Shown: positions 1 to 8,079 of the stretch, piece after piece
Position numbering within the stretch: the first letter of the stretch is position 1
Layout of the letters: each line of letters opens with the position of its first letter
Source: Microbacterium sp. SLBN-146
GTDB taxonomy: Bacteria > Actinomycetota > Actinomycetes > Actinomycetales > Microbacteriaceae
Reading direction: 5' to 3'
NCBI RefSeq assembly: GCF_006715145.1
Contig: NZ_VFMR01000001.1
Span: 2,418,001-2,482,000, forward strand
DNA: 64,000 nt
Translations under genes and position numbers: made by a program
The notes under the pieces: generated by a model
The model's database searches: none
What the model was told of the DNA's origin: nothing
The model's input: the letters and a program-made list of their open reading frames with translations, nothing else

Positions 1-920
1 TTGTCGACATCGAGCACGTAGTTCCGCTCGTCCCAGAAGGGGTTGTAGTCGCCCGTCTCGTCGCCGTCGATGGCGTTGAGGTTCTCTCGCACGGGCGCGC
101 ACAGTGCGCGTCGCTCGGGGTTGGTGACCGTGTTCGAAAGGCTCGCCGGGTAGTTGGTGTTGTGGCGGATTCCGTTCGTGCGCGAGTAGCGGTACCAGTC
201 GCTGATGGCATCGATCGGAACGATCGTCGTGAGGCCCTCGACGCCCGTGGCTGCGACGCCGTTGGCGAGAGTGCCGTCATAGGACTTGCCGATCATGGCG
301 GACTTCCCGGTGTGCCACGTCGCCAGGACCGGGTCGCCTGCGGCGTTGTGACCCGGAACCCGGCCGTTGAGCCAGTCCACGACGACCTTCATGCTCTGGA
401 TGTCGCCGGCTCCACCGTGGAGGGGGCAGCCGGTGGAAAAGCCCGTGCCGTTCATCTGCGCGTGGATGACGGCATATCCGCGCGGCACGAAGTAGTTGTC
501 GTAGTAGAGCGGGAAGAGGTCGGTGACACCGTCTCCATCGAGGTCCTGCAGCCGCTGGGATTCGTTGCCACGGCCGAGCGTCGTGAAGTACGGGCTCGGG
601 TCGATGATGGCCGGCACCTTCAGCGACGCGGCGGTTTCAGCGGGGCGGATGATGTCGATCGCGGTGACGTCGGTGACACCGTCGAGATCCTGGTCGACGC
701 CCTCGACCGGGATGTAGACGCGCTCGCGGATGGCGCTCGCGTAGTCGGAGAACGGCTGCGTCTTACCGTCGACGACGGGGATCGCGGGGTCGGGAGCCGC
801 GACGGCGGCGTTGGGGGAGAGAACGGTGACAGCGAGGGCTGCGACCGTCACGAGGGCGGCGATCGAGCGCTTTCGGCGCGCGACACCGCGCGAGGCGGGT
901 TCGGATGGAGAGTGCATCAT
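1..920 (-). CDS. Secreted X-Pro dipeptidyl-peptidase (S15), 3' end beyond window
   Basis: The reading frame is open from an ATG at 920 to the left edge, so only the N-terminal 306 residues are present. Residues about 17-42 form a signal peptide (basic stretch, Ala/Val-rich core, AVAA before the mature start). The motif GKSYDGT places the nucleophile at Ser213, as in PepX-type S15 peptidases that release X-Pro dipeptides. Two acidic loops of DxDxDG type (near residues 76-84 and 124-132) look like calcium-binding inserts. AGGA lies about 7 bases before the start. Secretion and motif suggest extracellular peptide utilisation. The C-terminal domain cannot be judged. Confidence 0.85.
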   Translation of the reverse strand, partial: MMHSPSEPASRGVARRKRSIAALVTVAALAVTVLSPNAAVAAPDPAIPVVDGKTQPFSDYASAIRERVYIPVEGVDQDLDGVTDVTAIDIIRPAETAASLKVPAIIDPSPYFTTLGRGNESQRLQDLDGDGVTDLFPLYYDNYFVPRGYAVIHAQMNGTGFSTGCPLHGGAGDIQSMKVVVDWLNGRVPGHNAAGDPVLATWHTGKSAMIGKSYDGTLANGVAATGVEGLTTIVPIDAISDWYRYSRTNGIRHNTNYPASLSNTVTNPERRALCAPVRENLNAIDGDETGDYNPFWDERNYVLDVD

Positions 921-1105
921 GTTTCCTGCATAGCGGCACTCGGGGGGTCACCGCCACCATAGAGTGCAATGTCACCAGAAAGTTACGCGGCCGCCGATCT
1001 GTCACAGGACGTTTACCTCGTCGGTGAGATGTGTCACATGCGTGTCATCTGGAACCGACAGACTGCGCTTCCCGATAGTGATACTCAGCGTCAGCCCCCG
1101 TGCCG

Positions 1106-2011
1106 TCAGTCGACGACGAGAGCCATCGCGTCGGAGGCGAACTCGACTGTTCCGCGGAGCGCCCAATCATCGGCGCGGTAGGTGAACGACGCGGCGCCGC
1201 CGTCCCGTCCGACACCCGATGCGGTCGCGGCGATGACGCCGCCGGTCGCCGCGAACGACTGACCGTCGGGTGCGAGCGCGACGACCGGCGGGGCCTCGAT
1301 GCGAAAGGCGATCGCGTCCAGACGGGCCAGATCAGCCGCCCAGGGAACCCGCAGTCCGCAGTCGTCGGGCACGGCGTCGGTGGCCTCCGCACACCCCGCC
1401 GCGTACGCGTCCAGCTGCCGCTGAGCGAGCGCCGTCGCCTCCGGCGTGAGAGTCGGCTCGAGGGAGAGCGCCACCGAGTCGGGGCTCGTGACGGCGACTT
1501 CGGATCCTCCGGCGAGGATGCCGACAGGCATGGGTTCCACGGGGTAGACGGCAGGGAGGAGTCGCACGGAGAGTGCGGTGACAGCGTCCCCCACTCGGAC
1601 GGCATCGCCGAGAGTCGTGGACACCTCGAGCGATCCGAGCTCGTCGACGTCGAGCTCCCAGCCGTCGTCCGCGCGCGCGAGAACGAAACCTAGCGTCCGT
1701 CGCTCGCCGCCGAGCCGGACGTTCGCCTCGACGCGCTGCGCGCCGTCGCGCACCTCGCCCACGGTGTAGTCGTAGTCTTCGATGTATCCCGTCGCTCCGG
1801 CGAAGGCGGCGCTGAGATGCTCGGTGTCGCTCGCGTCGGGCAGGAAGCGCTCGACCGCGGCGACGTCACCGTCGGCGAGTGCCGCGAGGTATCTCCCGGC
1901 CGCGTCTTCGGCAGACTCCGGTCTCGTGACCATCCACGCCGCCACGGCACCCGCCGCGGCAGCAACCGCGACGATGCCGGCCGCTACTCCGATCACCGCG
2001 CGCCGTTTCAC
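1106..2011 (-). CDS. Membrane-anchored hypothetical protein
   Basis: This 301-residue protein starts with GTG, and its first bases overlap the stop of the upstream glycosylase gene (GTGA), so the two are probably translated together. One N-terminal hydrophobic helix (about residues 6-27, Ala/Val-rich) follows a KRR start; the remainder looks extracytoplasmic. Residues about 35-110 (acidic helix, then GYIEDYDYTVGEV and a beta-rich part) resemble the NTF2-like DUF4878 type of exported domain, but this is a weak impression. The single Cys pair near residues 213-226 could form a disulfide. I assign no function. Confidence 0.7.
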   Translation of the reverse strand: MKRRAVIGVAAGIVAVAAAAGAVAAWMVTRPESAEDAAGRYLAALADGDVAAVERFLPDASDTEHLSAAFAGATGYIEDYDYTVGEVRDGAQRVEANVRLGGERRTLGFVLARADDGWELDVDELGSLEVSTTLGDAVRVGDAVTALSVRLLPAVYPVEPMPVGILAGGSEVAVTSPDSVALSLEPTLTPEATALAQRQLDAYAAGCAEATDAVPDDCGLRVPWAADLARLDAIAFRIEAPPVVALAPDGQSFAATGGVIAATASGVGRDGGAASFTYRADDWALRGTVEFASDAMALVVD

Positions 2012-3360
2012 GCTCTCACGCTATCCGGGTCGTCGCCCACCCGGGCATCGGCTTCGTCATGGCGAACCGTGGGCTCTGGCGACGCACTGTCGTGTCTCCC
2101 GGCGCCGGGGAGCGCGGACACGATGTCGCCGGTCGCATCGCCCCATCGGGACACCGAGATCGCGTCGAGCTGCTGCCACGACGCGGCCGTCCGCAGCTCG
2201 GCCGCGAGTCGCTCGGGCGCATCGGCGGGACGTGTGCGCTCCCACCATGCCGACTGGACGAGCAGCCGGGAGCCCGCGCGGTCGGCCTTGAGATCGACGC
2301 GTCCGACGATGTCGTCGTCGACGAGGACGGGGAGCGAGTAATAGCCGAAGCGGCGCTGAGGCGCGGGGGTGTAGATCTCGATGCGGTACTCGAAGTCGAA
2401 GAGGCGCTCCGCACGATCACGGAACCACACGACGGGGTCGAAGGGCGTCAGGATGGCCGCCGCGTCGATGCGGCGGGGGAGTCGCGCCTCGGTGTGAACC
2501 CACGCCTTGGCGGGGCGACCGGCCGTCATCCAGCCCTCCACGCTCACCTGCTCGAGTTCTCCTGCATCGACGAGTTCGCCGATCGCCGCGAGCACGGCGC
2601 GCCTGTCGCGCAGGCGCCAGTAGTCGGCGATGTCGGCGGCCGTTGCGACGCCGTAGGCGCGCGCGGCGCGACGGACGAGCTCTCGAACCGCGTCGTCGCG
2701 CGTGACCTGCCGCGCGAGCGCCTCGCGGGGGACGACGTGCTCGGCGAGGCCGTAGGTGCGCTCGAAGCCGCGTCGCCCCGCGATCGCGACCTCGCCGAAG
2801 AGCCACAGGTACTCGAGGGCATGCTTGACGGCGTCCCAGTCCCACCACTGTCCACGTGTGCCCCGCTGGATGTCGTAGTCGATCTGCGCGGGACGCAGGG
2901 GGCCGCGATCGGACAGTTCGCCACGGACCCAGTCGACGACGTCGCGGTTGCTGTGGAACCAGCCGTCCGCCTTCGTCGCGTACTTGGCCCGCATGTCGTC
3001 CATCCGGAATCGGAAGAGCGACCAATCCGTGGAGGGAATGAAGGCGGCGACGTGCGCCCAGTACTCGAGGTAGGGCGCGCGGCGAGCGAACAGGAGACGG
3101 TCGAGGGCAGCAGGGTCGTAAGATCCCAGCCGGGAGAACAGCGGCATGTAGTGCGACCGCGCGAAGACGTTGACGGAGTCGATCTGCAGCGTCGCCATGC
3201 GAGCGAGTTCGAGGTTGAGTTGGCGCGTGCCGGGGGACAGGGGGCGTGGTCGCGCGAAACCCTGCGCAGCGAGGGCCATGCGGCGGGCTTCGGCGCGGCT
3301 GAGCGTGGATCGTCGAGGGGAGGAGCGCATCGCAGCCAGCCTATTGACGACGTCCGACAT
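2008..3360 (-). CDS. AlkX/YcaQ-family winged-helix DNA glycosylase
   Basis: This 450-residue protein matches the HTH_42 (YcaQ/AlkZ) superfamily, winged-helix proteins that excise bulky or crosslinked alkylated bases. The catalytic Q-x-D/Q motif is visible as Q59-I60-D61, the version typical of YcaQ/AlkX rather than the Q-x-Q of AlkZ. Other family blocks are HVAAFIPSTDW (about 104-114), GQWWDWD (near 160) and the FDPVVWFRDR segment (near 306-315). The start is either 3360 or the ATG ten codons later. It is first of a pair with the downstream anchored protein. A housekeeping repair role is inferred from the family. Confidence 0.85.
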   Translation of the reverse strand: MSDVVNRLAAMRSSPRRSTLSRAEARRMALAAQGFARPRPLSPGTRQLNLELARMATLQIDSVNVFARSHYMPLFSRLGSYDPAALDRLLFARRAPYLEYWAHVAAFIPSTDWSLFRFRMDDMRAKYATKADGWFHSNRDVVDWVRGELSDRGPLRPAQIDYDIQRGTRGQWWDWDAVKHALEYLWLFGEVAIAGRRGFERTYGLAEHVVPREALARQVTRDDAVRELVRRAARAYGVATAADIADYWRLRDRRAVLAAIGELVDAGELEQVSVEGWMTAGRPAKAWVHTEARLPRRIDAAAILTPFDPVVWFRDRAERLFDFEYRIEIYTPAPQRRFGYYSLPVLVDDDIVGRVDLKADRAGSRLLVQSAWWERTRPADAPERLAAELRTAASWQQLDAISVSRWGDATGDIVSALPGAGRHDSASPEPTVRHDEADARVGDDPDSVRA

Positions 3361-3398
3361 CGTCCTTCGTACATGAACCGCGGGGAATGCCCCGCGCC

Positions 3399-3404
3399 TA
3401 GACT
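3399..3404 (+). promoter_or_regulatory. -10 box of leaderless promoter for the AI-2E permease gene
   Basis: TAGACT begins exactly 12 bases before the ATG at 3411. The transcript would start at or next to the A of ATG, and there is no ribosome binding site. Confidence 0.65.
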
Positions 3405-3410
3405 GGCCGG

Positions 3411-4616
3411 ATGAGCGATTCGCAGCACGAGGGCGGGGAGCACAAGCCGCGCGGCTCGCTGTTCGATGCCCTCCGGGATCGTTCGAGGGTCGTCACGATC
3501 GACACATCGGCGTCCGTCCCCCGCGGCCTGCGCATCGCCACTGCCTATTCGTGGCGTCTGCTCGTCGTCGCAGCCGCGTCTGCGGTGATCATCTGGCTCG
3601 TCATCCAACTGAAGCTCCTCGTCATCCCGCTTCTCATCTCGATCCTCATCACGGCACTGCTGTGGCCGGGATTCACCTGGATGCTGCGGCGCCGCGTTCC
3701 CAAGTGGCTCGCGATCGTCATCTCGGTTCTCACGACGCTCGCCGTCGTGACGGGACTCATGTGGCTCGCGGTCTGGCAGATCACGCGGCAGTGGTCCTCG
3801 GTGCAGGCCCGGTCGGTGGATGCGATCGAGGACTTCCGTCAGTACCTGATCGACGGACCTCTCCATCTCACCGGGACCCAGATCGACGATCTGCTCCAGC
3901 AGGGGTGGTCGTTCCTCGAACAGCAGGCATCCCTCCTGTGGTCCGGCGCTCTCGCGATCGGGACGACCGTCGGTCACGTCGCGACGGGGGCGCTCCTGGC
4001 CCTGTTCATCCTCCTGTGTCTTCTCGCAGACGGTGCGGGTATCTGGCGATGGACGACGCGTCTCTTCCCGCGTACGGCACGGCCGGCCGTCGACGGCGCT
4101 GCGAAGGCCGGATGGCGGACCGTCGTCAACTACGCGCGCACGCAGCTGCTCGTCGCGACGATCGACGCCATCGGCATCGGGCTCGGCGCCTTCCTCCTGG
4201 GAGTTCCGCTCGCGATCCCCATCGCCGTCCTCGTCTTCCTCGGTGCGTTCGTCCCGTTCGTCGGTGCCGTCGTGACCGGCGCCCTCGCGGTGTTCCTCGC
4301 GCTCGTCTACAACGGTCCGTGGACGGCGTTGTTCATGCTCCTCGTGGTCCTGGGGGTCCAGCAACTGGAGGGGCACGTCCTGCAGCCGCTCCTCATGGGC
4401 TCCGCCGTGAAAGTGCATCCCCTCGCCGTCGTCCTCGTCGTCGCGGGCGGCGCGATGATCGCGGGGATCCCGGGCGCTCTCTTCGCCGTGCCTCTCGCGG
4501 CCTTCGTCAACGTCGTCGCCGTCTATGTCAGCAAACGAGGATGGGAGTCGGCGGCTCCGCCGACAGGCGACTACATCTGGAGCACTGTCCCTCGACCGAG
4601 GAGAACCCCCGCGTGA
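3411..4616 (+). CDS. AI-2E family transporter (TqsA/PerM-like)
   Basis: This 401-residue integral membrane protein has the AI-2E exporter family layout: paired N-terminal TM helices (about 40-85 and 98-125), a soluble amphipathic region (about 125-185), then four to five closely spaced helices up to about 370. The family block GVQQLEGHVLQPLLMG and the final GIPGALFAVPLAAFVNV are clear. The substrate is unknown; many members do not move AI-2, and some are Na+(or Li+)/H+ antiporters. Its stop overlaps the ilvA start by four bases, so the two genes are co-transcribed. A related gene, Rv1101c, lies near fum/glpX in M. tuberculosis. Confidence 0.85.
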   Translation: MSDSQHEGGEHKPRGSLFDALRDRSRVVTIDTSASVPRGLRIATAYSWRLLVVAAASAVIIWLVIQLKLLVIPLLISILITALLWPGFTWMLRRRVPKWLAIVISVLTTLAVVTGLMWLAVWQITRQWSSVQARSVDAIEDFRQYLIDGPLHLTGTQIDDLLQQGWSFLEQQASLLWSGALAIGTTVGHVATGALLALFILLCLLADGAGIWRWTTRLFPRTARPAVDGAAKAGWRTVVNYARTQLLVATIDAIGIGLGAFLLGVPLAIPIAVLVFLGAFVPFVGAVVTGALAVFLALVYNGPWTALFMLLVVLGVQQLEGHVLQPLLMGSAVKVHPLAVVLVVAGGAMIAGIPGALFAVPLAAFVNVVAVYVSKRGWESAAPPTGDYIWSTVPRPRRTPA

Positions 4617-5875
4617 CCGCTTCCCAGACCCCAGCAGCGCAGGCCCTATCGGTCATACCGACGCTCGCGGCGTTCGAGGACGCCGCCGCGTCCCTCGCGG
4701 GCGTCATCGTCCGCACGCCGCTCGACGAGTCCCAGCACCTGTCGGAGGTCCTCGGCGTCCCGGTGCACCTGAAGCTCGAGAACCTCCAGCGCACGGGGTC
4801 GTTCAAGGTGAGGGGAGCGACCTACCGCCTGTCACGGCTCACCGCCGACGAGCGCGCCCGCGGCGTCGTCGCCGCTTCCGCCGGCAACCACGCGCAGGGC
4901 GTGGCCCTGGCGGCGAAGACGCTCGGGATCCCTGCCACGATCTTCATGCCGCTCGGCGTTCCGGTTCCCAAGCTCCTCGCGACGCGCGGATACGGCGCCG
5001 ACGTGATTCTGGAGGGTGCGACGGTCGAGACGCCGCTGCGTCTTGCCGCCGAGTTCGCCGAGCGGACGGGCGCAGTGTTCATCCATCCGTTCGACCACCC
5101 CGACATCATCGCGGGGCAGGGGACGCTCGGTCTCGAGCTGTGGGACGAAGTCCCGGGTCTCGAGACCGTCGTGGTCGGCATCGGGGGCGGGGGGCTCACC
5201 GCGGGTGTCGCGGCGGCTCTCAAGGGGCGTGCGGCCGCCGAGGGGCGCAGCATCCGGATCATCGGAGTGCAGGCGGCGAACTCGGCTGCCTACCCCACGT
5301 CGCTCGCCGCGGGGCACCCCCTCGAGGTCGCGACGACGCCGACGATCGCCGACGGCATCGCGGTCGCGAGGCCCGGAGACCTCCCGTTCGAGATCATCCG
5401 TCAGCTCGTCGATGATGTCGTGACCGTGTCCGACGACGACATCGCACGTGCCCTGCTCGTTCTCCTCGAGCGCGCCAAGCAGGTCGTCGAACCTGCTGGA
5501 GCGGTGGGCGTCGCGGCGATCCTCGCGGGCAAGATCCAGGCATCCGGACCGACCGTCACGATCCTCTCGGGCGGCAACATCGATCCGCTCCTCCTGCAGA
5601 GGGTCGTCTCACATGGGCTCGCGGCGTCCGGTCGCTACATGACGCTGCAGATCCCGCTGCCGGATCGGCCCGGTCAGCTCGCCCGTGTCTCGGAACTCGT
5701 GTCGCACGCCGGCGCCAACGTCATCGAGGTGCTCCACACGCGTCACGGACAAGGACTGCAGATCAGCGAAGTCATCCTTCAACTGAGCGTCGAGACGCGC
5801 GGCGAGGACCATCGTGCCCACGTCATCTCCGTGCTCGAGGGCGCGGGATTCGCGCCCCGGCTCATGCCGGATTGA
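4613..5875 (+). CDS. ilvA: Threonine ammonia-lyase with C-terminal ACT domain
   Basis: This PLP enzyme of 420 residues deaminates threonine to 2-oxobutanoate, the first step toward isoleucine (or threonine breakdown). The PLP lysine is K65 in GSFKVRGA, and the phosphate-binding loop is GIGGGGLTAG near residue 190. After the catalytic domain (to about 325) comes a single ACT-like domain beginning MTLQIPLPDRPGQLARV (about 343 onward), probably for allosteric control. This is the short actinobacterial form. The GTG start at 4613 is chosen because GAGGAG lies 8-13 bases upstream and it overlaps the previous stop. Confidence 0.92.
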   Translation: MTASQTPAAQALSVIPTLAAFEDAAASLAGVIVRTPLDESQHLSEVLGVPVHLKLENLQRTGSFKVRGATYRLSRLTADERARGVVAASAGNHAQGVALAAKTLGIPATIFMPLGVPVPKLLATRGYGADVILEGATVETPLRLAAEFAERTGAVFIHPFDHPDIIAGQGTLGLELWDEVPGLETVVVGIGGGGLTAGVAAALKGRAAAEGRSIRIIGVQAANSAAYPTSLAAGHPLEVATTPTIADGIAVARPGDLPFEIIRQLVDDVVTVSDDDIARALLVLLERAKQVVEPAGAVGVAAILAGKIQASGPTVTILSGGNIDPLLLQRVVSHGLAASGRYMTLQIPLPDRPGQLARVSELVSHAGANVIEVLHTRHGQGLQISEVILQLSVETRGEDHRAHVISVLEGAGFAPRLMPD

Positions 5876-5884
5876 GCGAGAAGG

Positions 5885-6376
5885 TCACTGACCGTTGTAG
5901 GTCTCTACCTTGATGACCTCGACGGCGATCTCGCGCCCGTTGGGAGCGGTGTAGCTCGTCTTCTCGCCTTCCTTGAGGCCGAGGATCGCCGCTCCGAGCG
6001 GAGACGCCTCGCTGTAGACGTCGAGTTCGGATCCGGACGCGATCTCGCGGTTGCCGAGAAGGAAGACCTCTTCGCCGCCGGCGACGACGGCGGTCACGAC
6101 GGTACCCGACTGCACGACCCCCGTGCTCTCGGGCGCTTCGCTCACGGTTGCCGACTTCAGGAGGTGCTGGAGAGTGCGGATGCGCGCCTCCTGCTTGCCC
6201 TGCTCGTCCTTCGCCGCGTGGTAGCCGCCGTTCTCCTTCAGGTCGCCTTCTTCGCGAGCCGCCTCGATGCGCTTGGCGATCTCTTCGCGACCGACCGTCG
6301 AGAGATGTTCGAGCTCGGAAGCGAGACGGTCGTAGGCATCCTGGGTGAGGAAGGTCGCCGGGGCATCGCTGGACAC
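5885..6376 (-). CDS. greA: Transcription elongation factor GreA
   Basis: This 163-residue protein has the GreA layout: an N-terminal coiled-coil hairpin (about 10-80), which inserts into the RNA polymerase secondary channel to stimulate cleavage of backtracked RNA, and a C-terminal FKBP-like domain (LGNREIASG, SEASPLGAAILGLKEGE). The start is GTG with AAGGAG seven bases upstream. It converges on ilvA with only nine bases between stops. A weak 6-bp hairpin (6411-6434) lies between DUF4307 and this gene. The greA-DUF4307 order is conserved in Actinobacteria. Confidence 0.95.
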   Translation of the reverse strand: MSSDAPATFLTQDAYDRLASELEHLSTVGREEIAKRIEAAREEGDLKENGGYHAAKDEQGKQEARIRTLQHLLKSATVSEAPESTGVVQSGTVVTAVVAGGEEVFLLGNREIASGSELDVYSEASPLGAAILGLKEGEKTSYTAPNGREIAVEVIKVETYNGQ

Positions 6377-6447
6377 GTCGGACTCCTTGCTGTCGGGGGA
6401 GGTACGTCGAACGCCCCGGCACTAGCCAGGGCGTCGTTCCGAAGAGA

Positions 6448-6840
6448 CTACGTCACCCAGCAGGAGTTGACAAAACCTGTCGTGCCGAGCGCCGTCGTCG
6501 GGATGACCTCTTCGAATGCGCGCGCGTGGCTCTCGGATGCCGGGTACTCGACGACCTTCCAGCCCACGACGCCATGCTCCTCGTCCTGCGCCTCGAGGGC
6601 ACACGCGACCGAACGACCCGTCGGCGCGGTGAATTGGAAGTTGACCACGACGGTGCGTTCGTTGACCACGGCGAAGCCCGTGGTGTCGACGTCGACGGCG
6701 TCGAGGGAGGATGAGATCGTCGACCATGCCAGCATCCCCGCTGCCACCGCGCCGACCGTGACGGCGGCACCGATCGCCCACCGCGTCGTCGATCGACGTC
6801 CGCGTCCGTATCGCGCGTCGAGCTTGTCTTGTGTCGTCAT
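6448..6840 (-). CDS. DUF4307 domain-containing membrane protein
   Basis: This 130-residue protein has one TM helix (about residues 22-42), a short cytoplasmic basic tail (RYGRGRRSTTRW) and a compact extracytoplasmic beta domain with two Cys (CALEAQDE and NSCWVT) that may pair. It matches DUF4307, of unknown function, conserved beside greA (Rv1081c in M. tuberculosis). A -10 element TAATCT (minus strand, 6856-6861) overlaps the divergent -10 of the next gene. Confidence 0.8.
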   Translation of the reverse strand: MTTQDKLDARYGRGRRSTTRWAIGAAVTVGAVAAGMLAWSTISSSLDAVDVDTTGFAVVNERTVVVNFQFTAPTGRSVACALEAQDEEHGVVGWKVVEYPASESHARAFEEVIPTTALGTTGFVNSCWVT

Positions 6841-6855
6841 CGCCGTCCGTCGGGA

Positions 6856-6865
6856 AGATTAGGCT
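6856..6865. promoter_or_regulatory. Overlapping divergent -10 boxes
   Basis: TAATCT on the minus strand (6856-6861) and TAGGCT on the plus strand (6860-6865) share two bases. Each points toward its own gene (DUF4307 and the small TM protein), so polymerase can probably open only one at a time. Confidence 0.5.
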
Positions 6866-6908
6866 GGTGGTTCCAGGCTATGCGCTGCGGCGCGAATCGA
6901 GGACACAC

Positions 6909-7229
6909 ATGAACGACGCGCTCGACCGCTTTGTGCGCGCGCTCGCCGAACCGATGCCGACGCCGTCGATGACGGTCGATCCGACCCTCGTGACGCCGGG
7001 GCCCTGGGGTTTCGCGATCATCGTCTTCATCTCGCTCGCCGTCATCCTTCTCGTGTTCGACATGCTCCGCCGTATCCGCCGGGGTCGCGTCCGGGCCGAC
7101 ATCGCCGAAGAACTCGAAGCCGAAGCCGAGGCTCAGCGACAGGCCGAGGCTGCCGAAGCGGCGACGCAGACCGACGACGAAAACGTCGACGCCGCGGGCG
7201 ACGACATGACGGGCGACTCGCGCTCCTGA
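6909..7229 (+). CDS. Small single-TM protein (Rv1083-like position)
   Basis: This is a 106-residue protein with one TM helix (about 37-58, GFAIIVFISLAVILLVFDML), a basic stop-transfer segment RRIRRGR, and an acidic Glu/Ala-rich cytoplasmic tail that may form a coiled coil. The ATG at 6909 is preceded by CGAGGA. Its place between DUF4307 and TrhA matches M. tuberculosis Rv1083, although the intervening mca gene is missing here. Function unknown. Confidence 0.75.
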   Translation: MNDALDRFVRALAEPMPTPSMTVDPTLVTPGPWGFAIIVFISLAVILLVFDMLRRIRRGRVRADIAEELEAEAEAQRQAEAAEAATQTDDENVDAAGDDMTGDSRS

Positions 7230-7233
7230 CGCC

Positions 7234-7965
7234 TCAGGCGCCGTGGTAGGCGGGCTGGAGGGCGATGATGAGGCATGCCGTCCAGTGGCAGAGGAACGCC
7301 AGGACCGTGCACACGTGGAAGATCTCGTGGAAGCCGAAGTGCCCCGGCCACGGATTCGGCCGCTTCAGCGCGTACACGACCGCTCCGAGCGTGTAGAGCA
7401 GCCCGCCCACGATGACGAGGATCATCATCGGAGCACTCGCCTGGAATAGCGGGACCATGTACATGACCGCGGCCCAGCCGAGGACGAGGTAGAGCGCGAC
7501 GTAGAGCCACCGCGGCGCGTCGATCCAGAAGACGCGGAACAGGATGCCGGCGAGCGCCCCGCCCCATACGAGCGACAGCAGGATGACCGCCTGGTCCGTC
7601 GGGAGGGCCAGCACGGCCAGTGGCGTGTACGTGCCCGCGATGAGCAGCACGATGTTGGCGTGGTCGATCCGCTTGAGGATGACGCGCGTGCGCGGACCCC
7701 AGTTGAAGCGGTGGTACAGGGCAGAGTTGCCGAAGAGCAGCAGCGAAGTCGTCACGAACACCGCGGATGCCCACTTGGCAGGTGTGCCCTGGGCCAGGAC
7801 GATGAGGATGATCCCGGCCACGATGGCGACGGGGAAGGTCGCCGCGTGGATCCAGCCCCGCCAGGTCGGCTTCAGCTCCGGGGTCGCGGCATCGACGGCA
7901 GCGGCCTCCATCAGCGGCAGCTCGGGAACGCCCGGGGCGGGGGGAATACGGCGTCGGCGGCTCAC
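7234..7965 (-). CDS. PAQR/hemolysin III family membrane protein (TrhA-like)
   Basis: This 243-residue, seven-TM protein belongs to the PAQR/HlyIII family (membrane fluidity homeostasis; predicted metal-dependent amidases). Conserved residues are visible: Ser and His in SALYHRFNW, Asp in RIDHANIVLLIAGTYTP, and the C-terminal HEIFHV pair of His. I place the start at the GTG at 7965 because TACGCT (minus strand) begins 12 bases before it, the leaderless pattern; another GTG two codons upstream is possible. It converges on the small TM gene. Bacterial HlyIII proteins are not generally proven haemolysins. Confidence 0.85.
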   Translation of the reverse strand: MSRRRRIPPAPGVPELPLMEAAAVDAATPELKPTWRGWIHAATFPVAIVAGIILIVLAQGTPAKWASAVFVTTSLLLFGNSALYHRFNWGPRTRVILKRIDHANIVLLIAGTYTPLAVLALPTDQAVILLSLVWGGALAGILFRVFWIDAPRWLYVALYLVLGWAAVMYMVPLFQASAPMMILVIVGGLLYTLGAVVYALKRPNPWPGHFGFHEIFHVCTVLAFLCHWTACLIIALQPAYHGA

Positions 7966-7971
7966 CCTCAC

Positions 7972-7977
7972 AGCGTA
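7972..7977 (-). promoter_or_regulatory. -10 box of leaderless promoter for trhA-like gene
   Basis: TACGCT on the minus strand starts 12 bases before the GTG at 7965. Confidence 0.55.
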
Positions 7978-8067
7978 GGCCTCGTTGCATACCGCCCGGG
8001 GAACATACCGGGTCCCGTCCGAGGCGGCATGCGGTCTCATCGCGCGACACGCGAGGGCGGCGAGCGG

Positions 8068-8073
8068 TAGCGT
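8068..8073 (+). promoter_or_regulatory. -10 box of leaderless promoter for cis-prenyltransferase
   Basis: TAGCGT starts 12 bases before the GTG at 8080. No Shine-Dalgarno sequence is present. Confidence 0.6.
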
Positions 8074-8079
8074 AGCCGT

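Noticed and set aside
2544..4418. Long open frame antisense to the AlkX and AI-2E genes (624 codons)
   Set aside because: It has Arg/Asp/Glu-rich low-complexity translation typical of high-GC antisense frames and covers two well-supported genes.
6411..6434. Hairpin between DUF4307 and greA as a terminator
   Set aside because: The stem is only 6 bp (ACGCCC/GGGCGT) and lacks a U-tract; too weak to annotate.
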